Assembly (NCBI RefSeq): GCF_013618635.1
Contig: NZ_JABLSJ010000002.1
Location: forward strand, 186,001 to 250,000
Origin: Thalassobacillus sp. CUG 92003
Lineage (GTDB): Bacteria > Bacillota > Bacilli > Bacillales > Halobacillaceae
Direction of reading: 5' to 3'
Length of the DNA stretch: 64,000 bases
The notes beneath the pieces are model-generated. The model had not been told where the DNA came from. It was given only the letters and a program-made list of their open reading frames with translations, and ran no database searches. Of the stretch, positions 33,866-42,043 are shown one piece after another. The first letter of the stretch is position 1, and each line of letters begins with the position of its first letter. Both the position numbers and the translations under genes were made by a program.

Positions 33866-34573
33866 ATGAAGGTAATCGACCTGAGTTTAACAGTGGACGA
33901 AGAGACGCAATTCCCTGGGTTTCCGAGAAGTAAAGTATATGGAAAAGCAGATTCAAAAAATGAAATAAGAAAGGTGGCTACGGTGGAGGAAAATAAAGCA
34001 TCTTCGCATGAAGTGAAACTATGCACCCAACACTTCACGCATTATGACGCCCCTTCTCATTACTTTGTGAAAGGGCTAGATAATGATGAAGTGCCACTCG
34101 ATTGGCTTGTTGGGGAAGCGGTCGTGTTTGATATGATGCATAAACAACCTGGGGAAGCAGTAACTGCTGAAGATTTAGAAAACTCGGGTGTAGAGATGAA
34201 GCCAGGCGATATCGTTGTCATTCGTACCGGTTGGACCGACAGAGCTTTCGGAACTTTTGAATTTTGGGACAAGATGATTTATCTCTCAACCGATGCAGCG
34301 GAGTGGTTGATGGAGCGCGGGATCAAATCCCTTGCTCAAGATTTTATGACATGCGATTCACCACTCCATCCGCCAAAAGGAAGGGAACACAGCAGTCCGG
34401 ACTGGTCACCAAATCATCAAACTTTTCTAGGTAATGATGTCTGTTTAATTGAATGGTGCACAAACCTTGGAGCAATTCAAGAAGAACGCGTTTTATTTTC
34501 TTGTGCACCTACGAAACTTAAAGGAACAGAAGGTGCTCCGTGCCGGGTTTTTGCTATAGAAGGTCTCCTTTAA
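33866..34573 (+). CDS. Cyclase-family (kynurenine formamidase-like) hydrolase
   Basis: A 235-residue protein of the metal-dependent cyclase family. The conserved metal motif is CTQHFTHYDAPSHYF (HxxTHxDAPxH), followed by GDIVVIRTGW and SLAQDFMTCDSP. Members hydrolyse formyl-kynurenine, isatin and related cyclic or formylated compounds. As the last gene of the operon it could finish ring-opening or deformylation. A terminator follows. Confidence 0.87.
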   Translation: MKVIDLSLTVDEETQFPGFPRSKVYGKADSKNEIRKVATVEENKASSHEVKLCTQHFTHYDAPSHYFVKGLDNDEVPLDWLVGEAVVFDMMHKQPGEAVTAEDLENSGVEMKPGDIVVIRTGWTDRAFGTFEFWDKMIYLSTDAAEWLMERGIKSLAQDFMTCDSPLHPPKGREHSSPDWSPNHQTFLGNDVCLIEWCTNLGAIQEERVLFSCAPTKLKGTEGAPCRVFAIEGLL

Positions 34574-34589
34574 TAGAAATTCATAGATT

Positions 34590-34618
34590 GAGAGGGCGAA
34601 CCTGGTCCTCTCTTTTTA
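34590..34618 (+). terminator. Rho-independent terminator of the ubiX-cyclase operon
   Basis: GAGAGG and CCTCTC with an 11-base loop and TTTTT. Confidence 0.7.
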
Positions 34619-34709
34619 TATGGGATCTTCCTTGTGTTGTTAGGGAGGATTTTTAAGCTGTCATCTCGAAAAAGGATGAGGTGCCGAACAGGCTATTAGG
34701 AGGTCTAAC

Positions 34710-34973
34710 ATGTTTAATCGTATAAAAGAAGTCTATCAGGATAGGCTGCTCCCATTCGTTTTCATACAACTTGTGATCATCATCGGTTTAGTGACGGCGA
34801 TTATCATCAACGTCACTTCTGAGGAAACCTATTTTTCCTGGGTGCTCGGGCTGGTTGGCTTAAGCTTATTAGTCTCTGCGCTGGAAAAATATCTGCAACG
34901 TAAAGAGAAAACCAAATACGGGTTAGATCTGATTCTCGGGTTCATATTGGTATATGGAGCGTTTTTATGGTGA
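34710..34973 (+). CDS. Small membrane protein of unknown function
   Basis: An 87-residue protein with three hydrophobic segments (about 15-35, 42-60 and 72-86) and a basic YLQRKEKTKYG loop. SD TTAGGAGG is 6 bases before the ATG. Its end overlaps the start of the kinase gene by 7 bases, so the two are probably translated together. No family recognised. Confidence 0.75.
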   Translation: MFNRIKEVYQDRLLPFVFIQLVIIIGLVTAIIINVTSEETYFSWVLGLVGLSLLVSALEKYLQRKEKTKYGLDLILGFILVYGAFLW

Positions 34974-35905
34974 ACGGGGCTTCAAGGATGCATTTGCCTG
35001 AAGAATTCAAACGGACGATCCGCGCAACACATCATACACAAGGAGAGGCATGGCTTGAGCGGTTTCCTGAGTTGATCCATTTTTGCGAGACCCGTTGGCC
35101 ACTCAATATATTGCCTCCCTATGATTTATCATTTAACTATGTTGCCCCGGCTGAATGGCGCGGTGGGGAGCGTGTTGTTGTGAAATTATGCCAGCCTGAT
35201 TCGCAATTCCGCGATGAAATTGACGCACTCGAGCACTCCAATCAGTCAGGGAAGGCGATGGTTACATTAATCGATTACGATCTGGAGCACGGTGTCCTCA
35301 TACTTGAACATCTTCAGCCGGGGAGGATGCTGGCTGAAGAACAAGATGATGAGGCTGCTACGGTAATTGCAGCAAAGCTCCTGCGAAACCTTTGGACTGA
35401 GGTGCCTCATGATACAAACCTTCCTTCTACGGAGGGGCGAGAAGCCTCGTTAGCAGCCATCCTGAATCAGTATCCGCGTGGGTTGGGGCCTGTATCCCGC
35501 ACGATGCTCGAGGAAGCGGCAGCTGTTTTTCAACAGATGAATAACACAATCAAAGCGCCCGTTCTTCTTCACGGCGACTTTCACCATTACAATGTCTTAT
35601 GTGACCAAACTAGAGGATGGACGGTGATCGACCCGAAAGGTCTGACAGGTGAAAAGGAATACGATGTTATCCAATTTTTGATGAATTGTTTGCCTGAAGA
35701 AGGTTATGAAGAGGTCATGGAGCGACGCATTGAGCTGTTAACCAACACACTTAACCTGGATAAAGCCCGCCTATTGAAATGGGGGTTTTGCCATGCGGTG
35801 TTATCCACGTGTTGGATCCTAGAGGATGGGGGAGACCAGCATGGGGAGCCGTTTTTCAAGTGCATCGAAGTATTTAAGGGGTTGCACCAAAAAATGTTGG
35901 GGTAG
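34967..35905 (+). CDS. Aminoglycoside/hydroxyurea-type phosphotransferase (APH(6)-like)
   Basis: A 312-residue kinase of the streptomycin 6-kinase/hydroxyurea kinase family. The N-terminal pattern AWLERFPELIHFCETRWPL is family typical. The catalytic loop is LLHGDFHHYNVL (HGDxHxxN), and the metal site VIDPKG. Chromosomal members in Bacillaceae are common and often have no proven resistance role; their natural substrates are mostly unknown. The gene overlaps the upstream membrane protein gene. Confidence 0.82.
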   Translation: MVNGASRMHLPEEFKRTIRATHHTQGEAWLERFPELIHFCETRWPLNILPPYDLSFNYVAPAEWRGGERVVVKLCQPDSQFRDEIDALEHSNQSGKAMVTLIDYDLEHGVLILEHLQPGRMLAEEQDDEAATVIAAKLLRNLWTEVPHDTNLPSTEGREASLAAILNQYPRGLGPVSRTMLEEAAAVFQQMNNTIKAPVLLHGDFHHYNVLCDQTRGWTVIDPKGLTGEKEYDVIQFLMNCLPEEGYEEVMERRIELLTNTLNLDKARLLKWGFCHAVLSTCWILEDGGDQHGEPFFKCIEVFKGLHQKMLG

Positions 35906-36824
35906 GAGTCTTATACAAGCTTGCTTTTGAGCTTAAGAGGTAACGAGCAGTATGTCGAGAGGAGACCTGGAAGAACGCTCTCAGCTGCTGATTGGTTATG
36001 GTTGCGCTAAGCAACAGTCGATAATCTTCGAAGGTCTGAACGTGAGCGTCTTTCGATGAAAATGAGCAAGAGGAGCAAAACCACGCAGCGTAGAGGCGTT
36101 TCATCGGGATCGCAGCCCGGACAGCGCACGCCTTTGAGCAGGTCTGTTTCACAAAGCTGAAAGCGTTGCGGAATATCCGGGTTATATTCGGTATGATTAT
36201 GGAGGCATGCCTCGCCCAACCGTTGGATGTGATCAGGTGTATAGCATGCTTTGACATACAAGCTGTTCAATTGGTCGATGACAAACGGAAGGTTATCCTC
36301 TCTGATGATGTGTTTCGTCCGGTGGTCAGGGACTGTTGATTTGATAACGCTCGACGGGTTACTGATCACGACATACGTAACAATGGGGTTATGAGGGAAA
36401 AGGTGGTTGGAGAGCCATTTGGCAAGGTTGATTTTCTGTTTCTGGACTTGAAGTATCGGATCGCGGAACCCGGTTTCTCCCTGGTTTGATTGCCGAATCG
36501 ATTGTTTGAATTGGGAGTCAAAGACTAACGTGCCGACCATGTTTTTCACTTCGAGTATAAGCAAGTACGCGGGAGTGATCAAGAGGGTATCCATTTGAAA
36601 GAAATGGGGAGGGGGGGGAGTCTCAAGTCATGCAGGATGCTGTAGCGTGCTGAGTCGAGGCTTGCCAAAGGGTAATCCAGAGACTTCTCTCCATAATAGC
36701 CGGCCCGGTGATTCCGTAACATGGCCTCAACGTCTTCACGTCTCGGATGGGTTTGAGGAAGCCTTGCTAAGAGTGCTTCTAGTTTTTGGATAAGAACGGA
36801 GGTTTGGTGTTCTTTTAGAATCAT
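35874..36824 (-). pseudogene. NERD-domain protein gene broken by two frameshifts
   Basis: Three fragments in different frames together make one Bacillus-type NERD (nuclease-related) protein. The start (36824, MILKEHQTSVLIQ... RAGYYGEKSLDYPL... YSILHDLRLP), the middle (ending near 36110, MDTLLITPAYLLILEVKNMVG...), and the end (IPMKRLYAAWFCSSCSFSSKDAHVQ... SRHTARYLL). The first break falls in a run of eight G at 36611-36618, where nine would restore HDLRLPPPPHFFQMDTLL. The second falls near 36110 after CPGC. The C-terminal zinc-finger-like part keeps CPGC and CSSC. Sequencing error in the G run is possible; two breaks favour real decay. Confidence 0.8.
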
Positions 36825-36899
36825 GCATGCTCTCCTTTGCTTGTGATTGATACATATTTCGGCATGAGGGGAGAGGATTCCTGCTTTCTGCTGCGAAAT

Positions 36900-37012
36900 G
36901 GGTTATGCGCCATTTTTGGAATTTTTGAGGCAAAAATGAGATTTATGAGCAAAAATTAAAATTTATGCGGCAAAACCGATGTTTTATGAGCAAAAATCAG
37001 AATTTATGTGGA
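36900..37012. repeat. Array of TTTATG(C/A)G-like words with 20-bp period, copy B
   Basis: TTATG begins at 36903, 36943, 36963, 36984 and 37004, with a degenerate unit near 36923; most are followed by CGGCAAAA or AGCAAAAA. It lies just before the serine hydrolase gene and resembles the array at 21840-21958. Confidence 0.72.
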
Positions 37013-37036
37013 TCCAATCAAATAAGGAGGAAGACT

Positions 37037-38299
37037 ATGGCTTTCGAACAGTTTGAAAACGAGATCGACGCCATCATGCGAGACAAGCAAATCCCTGGTA
37101 TCGCAGTCGGCGTCAGCCGCCACGGCCAGCCGCTTTATACCAAAGGTTTTGGTTACCGGGATATTGAACGAGAGCTGCCTGTTGATGACCAGACGATATT
37201 CGGTACGGCTTCGATTACAAAATCGCTGACCGCTTCTGTGGTCCTGAGGTTAGAAGCAGAAGGGAAGCTGCGTTTAGATGATGCCGTTGTTCATCATGTG
37301 CCTGAACTTCGGTCGGTGGTGCCGAGCACTTTGAAGCTATTTCATCTGCTTTCTCATACCAGTGGTTTGGCGCCGATTGAACGAAAAGAATCACTCACAC
37401 GGCTTGACAAACACATTGAGCATGTGAAGCGTGTAGAGAAAACGTGGCTGGGGGAGCCGGGTGATTATTTCAGTTATAGCAACGACATGTTTTTATTAGC
37501 TGGCTTAATCATCGAACGGGTGACGGGACAGTCATTTTATGCATATGTAACGGAAACCGTTATCGCCCCGTTAAACATGTCACGCTCCAGCTTTAATCTC
37601 GATACGGTAAGACGCTTCGATAATGTGAGTACGCCGTATGAAATCGAGGAGGGCCGGGTTAAGGCGTGTGATTGGCCGTCTTTAGGTAACTACGCGGTGG
37701 GAGGCGGTTTAAGGTCGAATGTCAGAGATATGCTCACGTATAGTCATGCGCTCCTGGCGAACCATGAAAAATTGGCCTTGCCTCGGATTCGGCTCCTCCA
37801 GGGTCAGGCATATGGCCATGGGGTAAATGTGCAGGCTTATCAGGATCGGTACACATTGATTGAACATAGCGGCGGGCAGCCGGGTGTGTCTTCCCACTTT
37901 GGGATGATCCCGGAGGTCGGGCTGACAGCTGTGGTGTTAGTAAACCGAAGCGGCATTCATGCAGCATCCATTTGGCTGAAGCTTGTAAATGAAGCGCTCG
38001 GTTTGCCGATAGAGGAGCAACGATTCACCTACCAACCGATTCCGTTAGCTCCATCTGATTTAGTTTGTTACACCGGCTGTTACACGGCTGGTGAAGGAGA
38101 ACACATCACGATCGAAACGGAGCATCACCATTTGCGAGCGATTACGGCTGAGGAATCGTATCCGCTCTATCCTGTGGGAGGGGATGAATTTGTCGATGGT
38201 GAAGCGTATATCCCCATCAAATTTCACCGCCGATCGCATGAACGCCACCCGTGGGGCGTGTTGTTCGGGAGTCGTGTGTTGCTTAAAAATGACACATGA
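37037..38299 (+). CDS. Serine hydrolase, beta-lactamase/PBP4* family
   Basis: A 420-residue protein of the class C beta-lactamase-like fold. It has the catalytic Ser59-x-x-Lys62 (GTASITKSL), the tyrosine motif in YFSYSNDMF (YSN), and HSGG (LIEHSGGQPG) as third motif. A C-terminal lipocalin-like extension follows. No signal peptide is seen, so it is more likely an esterase or peptidase than a secreted beta-lactamase. The start is ATG 37037 after ATAAGGAGG; the open frame further upstream runs through the repeat array. Confidence 0.88.
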   Translation: MAFEQFENEIDAIMRDKQIPGIAVGVSRHGQPLYTKGFGYRDIERELPVDDQTIFGTASITKSLTASVVLRLEAEGKLRLDDAVVHHVPELRSVVPSTLKLFHLLSHTSGLAPIERKESLTRLDKHIEHVKRVEKTWLGEPGDYFSYSNDMFLLAGLIIERVTGQSFYAYVTETVIAPLNMSRSSFNLDTVRRFDNVSTPYEIEEGRVKACDWPSLGNYAVGGGLRSNVRDMLTYSHALLANHEKLALPRIRLLQGQAYGHGVNVQAYQDRYTLIEHSGGQPGVSSHFGMIPEVGLTAVVLVNRSGIHAASIWLKLVNEALGLPIEEQRFTYQPIPLAPSDLVCYTGCYTAGEGEHITIETEHHHLRAITAEESYPLYPVGGDEFVDGEAYIPIKFHRRSHERHPWGVLFGSRVLLKNDT

Positions 38300-38333
38300 A
38301 AACCCGCTCTTCTAAGCTGAGAGCGGGTTTTCG
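38298..38333. terminator. Bidirectional terminator between the serine hydrolase and chrA
   Basis: AAAACCCGCTCT and AGAGCGGGTTTT form a 12-bp stem with a 9-base loop, serving both converging genes. Confidence 0.85.
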
Positions 38334-38334
38334 G

Positions 38335-39516
38335 TTACGTGATCAATTGCAGGACGTAGCCACCGGCGACACCTATTATAACGATGGCCCATGCTGGAAC
38401 TTTCCAGATATTCAGGAGTGCAAACAGGATGGCGGCTAAAGCAAAGTCACTTCCGCTTAAAATTGAACTCGTCAGGACCGGGTTGTAGAAAGCTGCCAGA
38501 AGAATCCCGACGACACTTGCGTTTACCCCCATCAAAACGCCCTGAAAAGCGGGGCGTGATCGCAGTTCATGAAGAAAGGGTAAAGCCGTTATGATGAGTA
38601 GAAACGACGGGAGGAATATGGCAATGGTGGCCACTAACGCTCCGCTGAGCCCCTGAATCATCGTTCCTAAATAACTGGAAAACGTGAATAGTGGTCCCGG
38701 CACGGCCTGAGCCATCCCATACCCGGCTAAAAATTCATCGGGGTTGAGCAAGCCGTTTGGCACGACTTCTCGTTCCAGCATCGGGAGAACGACATGGCCG
38801 CCGCCAAATACGAGGGATCCAACACGGAAAAAGGTATCAAAGATGTGCAGCAAAGCATGGTCATACCAACGCGCGAGCAAAGGAAGAATTGCTAATAGCG
38901 AGATTAATAGCGTTAGCGACAGGACGCCGGCTTTTTTGGATAGCGTGACAGCGAAAGGCTGAACGTTTGTTTCTGCCTTCTCGCCAAAAAGCTTCCAGCC
39001 TACTAATCCAGCTGCGATGATAATCATGATTTGCACCCAGGCGGAAGGGTAGAGCAGCATCACTAAGGCTCCTGCTAATGCAATGCCGATTCGCGTTTTA
39101 TCAGGGGTCAATTTTTTTCCGAGCCCTATTAAGGCGTGCAAAACCACGGCGGCCGCTACAATTTTTAAACTATGAATGAACCCCGCATCACCGAGGGCGA
39201 ACGATTGATAGAGCATGGCGAATAGAATAAGGATGACGACGGAGGGTAATGTGAAACCTAGCCACGACACGATGCCCCCTAGTATTCCGCCACGCAGCAT
39301 GCCGATCGCGATACCGACCTGGCTGCTGGCAGGGCCGGGAAGAAATTGACACAACGCAATTATATCCGCGTACGTCTTGTCATCGAGCCATTGCTTTCGA
39401 TCAATATATTCATCCTTGAAATAAGCGAGATGGGCAACAGGTCCCCCGAATGATGTTAACCCTAATTTAGTAGAAGCAGCCCAAATTTCCCGTAATGAAC
39501 CGTTGGGTTTCGTCAT
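38335..39516 (-). CDS. chrA: Chromate transporter ChrA (two CHR domains)
   Basis: A 393-residue membrane protein with 10-12 hydrophobic segments and two CHR domains. The first has the family motif FGGPVAHLAYFKDEY and CQFLPGPASSQVG; the second has the related GGGHVVLPMLEREVV and AQAVPGPLFTFSSYLG. ChrA exports chromate and gives resistance. Its start overlaps the padR stop codon (ATGA type), so the two genes are translationally coupled and probably controlled by the PadR protein. Confidence 0.92.
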   Translation of the reverse strand: MTKPNGSLREIWAASTKLGLTSFGGPVAHLAYFKDEYIDRKQWLDDKTYADIIALCQFLPGPASSQVGIAIGMLRGGILGGIVSWLGFTLPSVVILILFAMLYQSFALGDAGFIHSLKIVAAAVVLHALIGLGKKLTPDKTRIGIALAGALVMLLYPSAWVQIMIIIAAGLVGWKLFGEKAETNVQPFAVTLSKKAGVLSLTLLISLLAILPLLARWYDHALLHIFDTFFRVGSLVFGGGHVVLPMLEREVVPNGLLNPDEFLAGYGMAQAVPGPLFTFSSYLGTMIQGLSGALVATIAIFLPSFLLIITALPFLHELRSRPAFQGVLMGVNASVVGILLAAFYNPVLTSSILSGSDFALAAILFALLNIWKVPAWAIVIIGVAGGYVLQLIT

Positions 39517-39827
39517 GCTTGATCATCCTCCTGATCCAGGATTTCATCTGCCAGTTCTTTTACTTGACGTTTACCGGTTTCAAGCACGTCACGTCCTTCA
39601 GCAGTAATGGTGTAGTATTTGCGTAATTTCCCCTGAACCACGTGTTCCTCTTTTTTCAGCAGACCCCGTTCATGAAGCTGGTTCAAAGTGGGGTATAACG
39701 TGCCTGGGCTGATATTATAGCCATGAGAGGCCAGCTCCTCCATTAAGAAAGCACCATAGATGGGTTCAACGGAAGCATGATAGAGGATATGAATTTTGAT
39801 TGATCCGAGGAAAAAATCCCGTAACAT
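39513..39827 (-). CDS. PadR-family transcriptional regulator
   Basis: A 104-residue winged helix protein (start ATG 39827; GTG codons 9 and 12 bases upstream are alternatives). It shows the PadR pattern: ILYHASVEPIYGAFLMEELASHGYNISPGTLYPTLNQLHERGLLKK and a C-terminal coiled helix for dimerisation. PadR regulators of ChrA are known in other Bacilli-like genomes. It lies upstream of and overlaps chrA, and repeated CGATAT sites stand in front of it. Confidence 0.9.
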   Translation of the reverse strand: MLRDFFLGSIKIHILYHASVEPIYGAFLMEELASHGYNISPGTLYPTLNQLHERGLLKKEEHVVQGKLRKYYTITAEGRDVLETGKRQVKELADEILDQEDDQA

Positions 39828-39842
39828 GAGTATCACCACACA

Positions 39843-39872
39843 ATATCGAAAGTCGATATCAATATACGATAT
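39843..39872 (-). promoter_or_regulatory. PadR operator candidate
   Basis: ATATCG-AAAGT-CGATAT (39843-39859) is a perfect inverted repeat and is followed by another CGATAT (39867-39872). It lies 16 bases before the padR start. Confidence 0.55.
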
Positions 39873-39999
39873 AACGATCTGTTTGTCAATTGCAGAACTC
39901 TAAGCAAATCGAGCAGTATGAACAAGGAACGTATAGTACAATGAAGTGAAATCAGTATAGCGTGAGGAGGGAAGAGTACGTGATGCCATACTCGCCCAT

Positions 40000-40377
40000 A
40001 TGAAATTCATTAAAATTATCGTTCAAATTGCCATGTTATATGGTTTTTATTTTTTAGGGGAACAATTCCAGCATGTGCTCAATCTGCCTATTCCGGGGAG
40101 TATTGTAGGGCTGTTAGTATTATTCGGTGCTCTGCTTGTTAAAGCGATCCCGGTTACATGGATCGAGGAAGGGGCGGGGACGTTACTGCACTATCTGACG
40201 TTGTTATTTGTGCCCGCTACGGTGGGAGTCATCAATTACTTGTATTTCTTCTCCGGCAAAAATATCGGCTTAGTCCTGATTGTCATGGTCAGTACGCTGA
40301 TTACAATGCTGGCCTCAGGGACGGTCAGTCAAATATTCGCGAATAAAACAGGGATGCAAAGGGAGCGTTCATCATGA
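40000..40377 (+). CDS. lrgA: CidA/LrgA family holin-like protein
   Basis: A 125-residue membrane protein with four hydrophobic segments and the family motif LNLPIPGSIVGLLVLFGAL. LrgA/CidA proteins act with LrgB/CidB in pyruvate transport and in control of murein hydrolase activity and cell death. The ATG has no SD of its own; the strong SD GAGGAGGG at 39965-39971 serves an 8-codon mini-ORF (39980-40003) whose TGA overlaps this ATG. Translation is probably coupled to it. lrgB follows with a short overlap. Confidence 0.9.
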   Translation: MKFIKIIVQIAMLYGFYFLGEQFQHVLNLPIPGSIVGLLVLFGALLVKAIPVTWIEEGAGTLLHYLTLLFVPATVGVINYLYFFSGKNIGLVLIVMVSTLITMLASGTVSQIFANKTGMQRERSS

Positions 40378-41066
40378 TGGTCGCCGCTTTGGTTGGGGTC
40401 ATGATGGTTGTCACGACATTAGCCGTTTTTCTTATAATGGCGCGTCTTTACCGGCGTTTCCCTTTACCATTTTTAATGCCTGCGTTAACGACTACGTTTC
40501 TTCTCGTGATCGGTCTGCTTGCGTTTAACATTTCTTACGACACATATATGATTGGCGGCCAATGGATCGATCATTTACTCGGCCCGGCCGTCGTGTCTTT
40601 AGCCTATCCGTTATACAGACAGCGCCACGTGTTGGCCCGGTACCTCGCCCCTATTTTGACTGGGGTGTTGGTCGGGTCAATGATTGGAATGGCAAGCGGC
40701 CTCTTATTCGCTAAGGTATTTGGTTTTAGTGAAGACCTGGTGTATGCGGTGTTACCGAAATCCGTCACCACCCCCGTCGCTATGCAAATCACTTCGCAAT
40801 TTGGTGGAGCCCCGTCGCTGGCTGTGATCTTTGTCATGGTGGCCGGGTATAGTGGCGTCGTATTTGGGCCGTATCTTTTAAAAGCTGCGGGCCTTCATAG
40901 TTTCATAGGAAAAGGTATGGGCATGGGAGCAGCGTCGCATGCGATTGGAACCGCCAAAGCGTACGAGTTTGGGGAAGATGCTGCTTCGGTAAGCTCCATT
41001 GCCATGACCTTAAGTGCAATTTCAGGCTCTGTAATGGCGCCCTTTATCGTTTGGCTATTTTATTAA
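40374..41066 (+). CDS. lrgB: LrgB/CidB family membrane protein
   Basis: A 230-residue protein with six to seven membrane segments. The family core VLPKSVTTPVAMQITSQFGGAPSLAV and the GMGAASHAIGTAKA motif are intact. It overlaps lrgA by 4 bases and works with it. Confidence 0.92.
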   Translation: MMVAALVGVMMVVTTLAVFLIMARLYRRFPLPFLMPALTTTFLLVIGLLAFNISYDTYMIGGQWIDHLLGPAVVSLAYPLYRQRHVLARYLAPILTGVLVGSMIGMASGLLFAKVFGFSEDLVYAVLPKSVTTPVAMQITSQFGGAPSLAVIFVMVAGYSGVVFGPYLLKAAGLHSFIGKGMGMGAASHAIGTAKAYEFGEDAASVSSIAMTLSAISGSVMAPFIVWLFY

Positions 41067-41110
41067 ATATAAGAATGCGAAGCGTTAGAGCGATTGGAGG
41101 TTTTATAGAA

Positions 41111-41569
41111 ATGCATCCGGGTTTGATCGAAATTGAACAGCACGAGAGGGAGTCGTGGTTGCCTTTGTTGTTATTGGCTGATGAAGATGAAGCGGTGGTG
41201 CGAAGCTATCTGCACGATGGGGATATGCATGCGGTTTATCTCGAAGGGGACCAGCTTGGGGTGGTACAGTGTACTTTTCCCGAACCACATCTCGTGGAAT
41301 TGAAAAATATGGCCGTGACACCTGAAAGGCAAGGCCAGGGAGTTGGTAAGCAGATTATTGCTGCTGCCTGCCGGATTTATCAATCTAAAGGCTATCACCG
41401 TATGATCGTGGGCACTGCCAACTCCAGTATCGCTAATCTCATCTTTTATCAAAAGGCAGGGTTTCGTTTTTCGCATGTCAGACCGGACTTTTTCGCGGAC
41501 TATGCTGAGGCGATCTATGAAAACGGGATTCGAGCTCTGGATATGGTGATGTTCTCAAAGACGTTATAA
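41111..41569 (+). CDS. GNAT family N-acetyltransferase
   Basis: A 152-residue acetyltransferase. The acetyl-CoA binding motif is VTPERQGQGVGKQIIAAA (QGQGVG), followed by VGTANSSIANLIFYQKAGFRF. ATG 41111 with GGAGG upstream is favoured over the ATG at 41051, which lies inside lrgB. The stop codon overlaps the next open frame. Substrate unknown. Confidence 0.87.
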   Translation: MHPGLIEIEQHERESWLPLLLLADEDEAVVRSYLHDGDMHAVYLEGDQLGVVQCTFPEPHLVELKNMAVTPERQGQGVGKQIIAAACRIYQSKGYHRMIVGTANSSIANLIFYQKAGFRFSHVRPDFFADYAEAIYENGIRALDMVMFSKTL

Positions 41570-41604
41570 TGGGTATGACATTCGTAAAGGAGGGAACGAT
41601 CGGT

Positions 41605-41955
41605 ATGAAACACGTTGTATTTTACGATGCTAAGTGTCCCTTATGTATGAATACAAAACGCGTTCTTAAGCCACTCGATTGGAAGAGCCGGATAGAATGG
41701 GTGCCGGTTCAGGAAGCAGACGTTGAAGATTATCCTTTTTTAAAAGGCCGCAATGTTTATGATGAAATTTACATGCAGGCGTCATCGGGTGTGGTGTATG
41801 TCGGATTCTATACGATTCGGCGCTTACTTTCTGCGTTGCCAGTGACTAGACCCGTCAGTCTCTTGTTACATCTGCCAGGAGCAGCTCTATTAGGTTCGCC
41901 TCTATATAAATGGGTGTCCCGTCATCGCTATGAATGGTTTGGGCGTTATGACTAA
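41605..41955 (+). CDS. DCC-family thiol-disulfide oxidoreductase-like protein (DUF393)
   Basis: A 116-residue protein with the DCC signature near the start (FYDAKCPLCMNTKRVL) containing CxxC. The family is annotated as thioredoxin-like; the activity is not proven. ATG 41605 follows AAAGGAGGG by 10 bases; the ATG at 41569 lies before the SD. It is possibly co-transcribed with the GNAT gene. Confidence 0.85.
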   Translation: MKHVVFYDAKCPLCMNTKRVLKPLDWKSRIEWVPVQEADVEDYPFLKGRNVYDEIYMQASSGVVYVGFYTIRRLLSALPVTRPVSLLLHLPGAALLGSPLYKWVSRHRYEWFGRYD

Positions 41956-41987
41956 TGAGCGAGACTGGACAAAACTGAATGAGATGC

Positions 41988-42027
41988 AAAATGCCGAACG
42001 ATCTTATCGATCAGTTCGGCATTTTTT
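41988..42027. terminator. Bidirectional terminator (GCCGAAC family)
   Basis: AAAATGCCGAAC and GTTCGGCATTTTTT form a stem that extends inward with GATC/GATC. It serves the DCC gene and, on the other strand, the two-component operon. Confidence 0.85.
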
Positions 42028-42043
42028 CTTATGGTGATCGATA

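Noticed and set aside
36965..37036. Longer start of the serine hydrolase
   Set aside because: The extension is translated repeat array; ATG 37037 has a strong SD.
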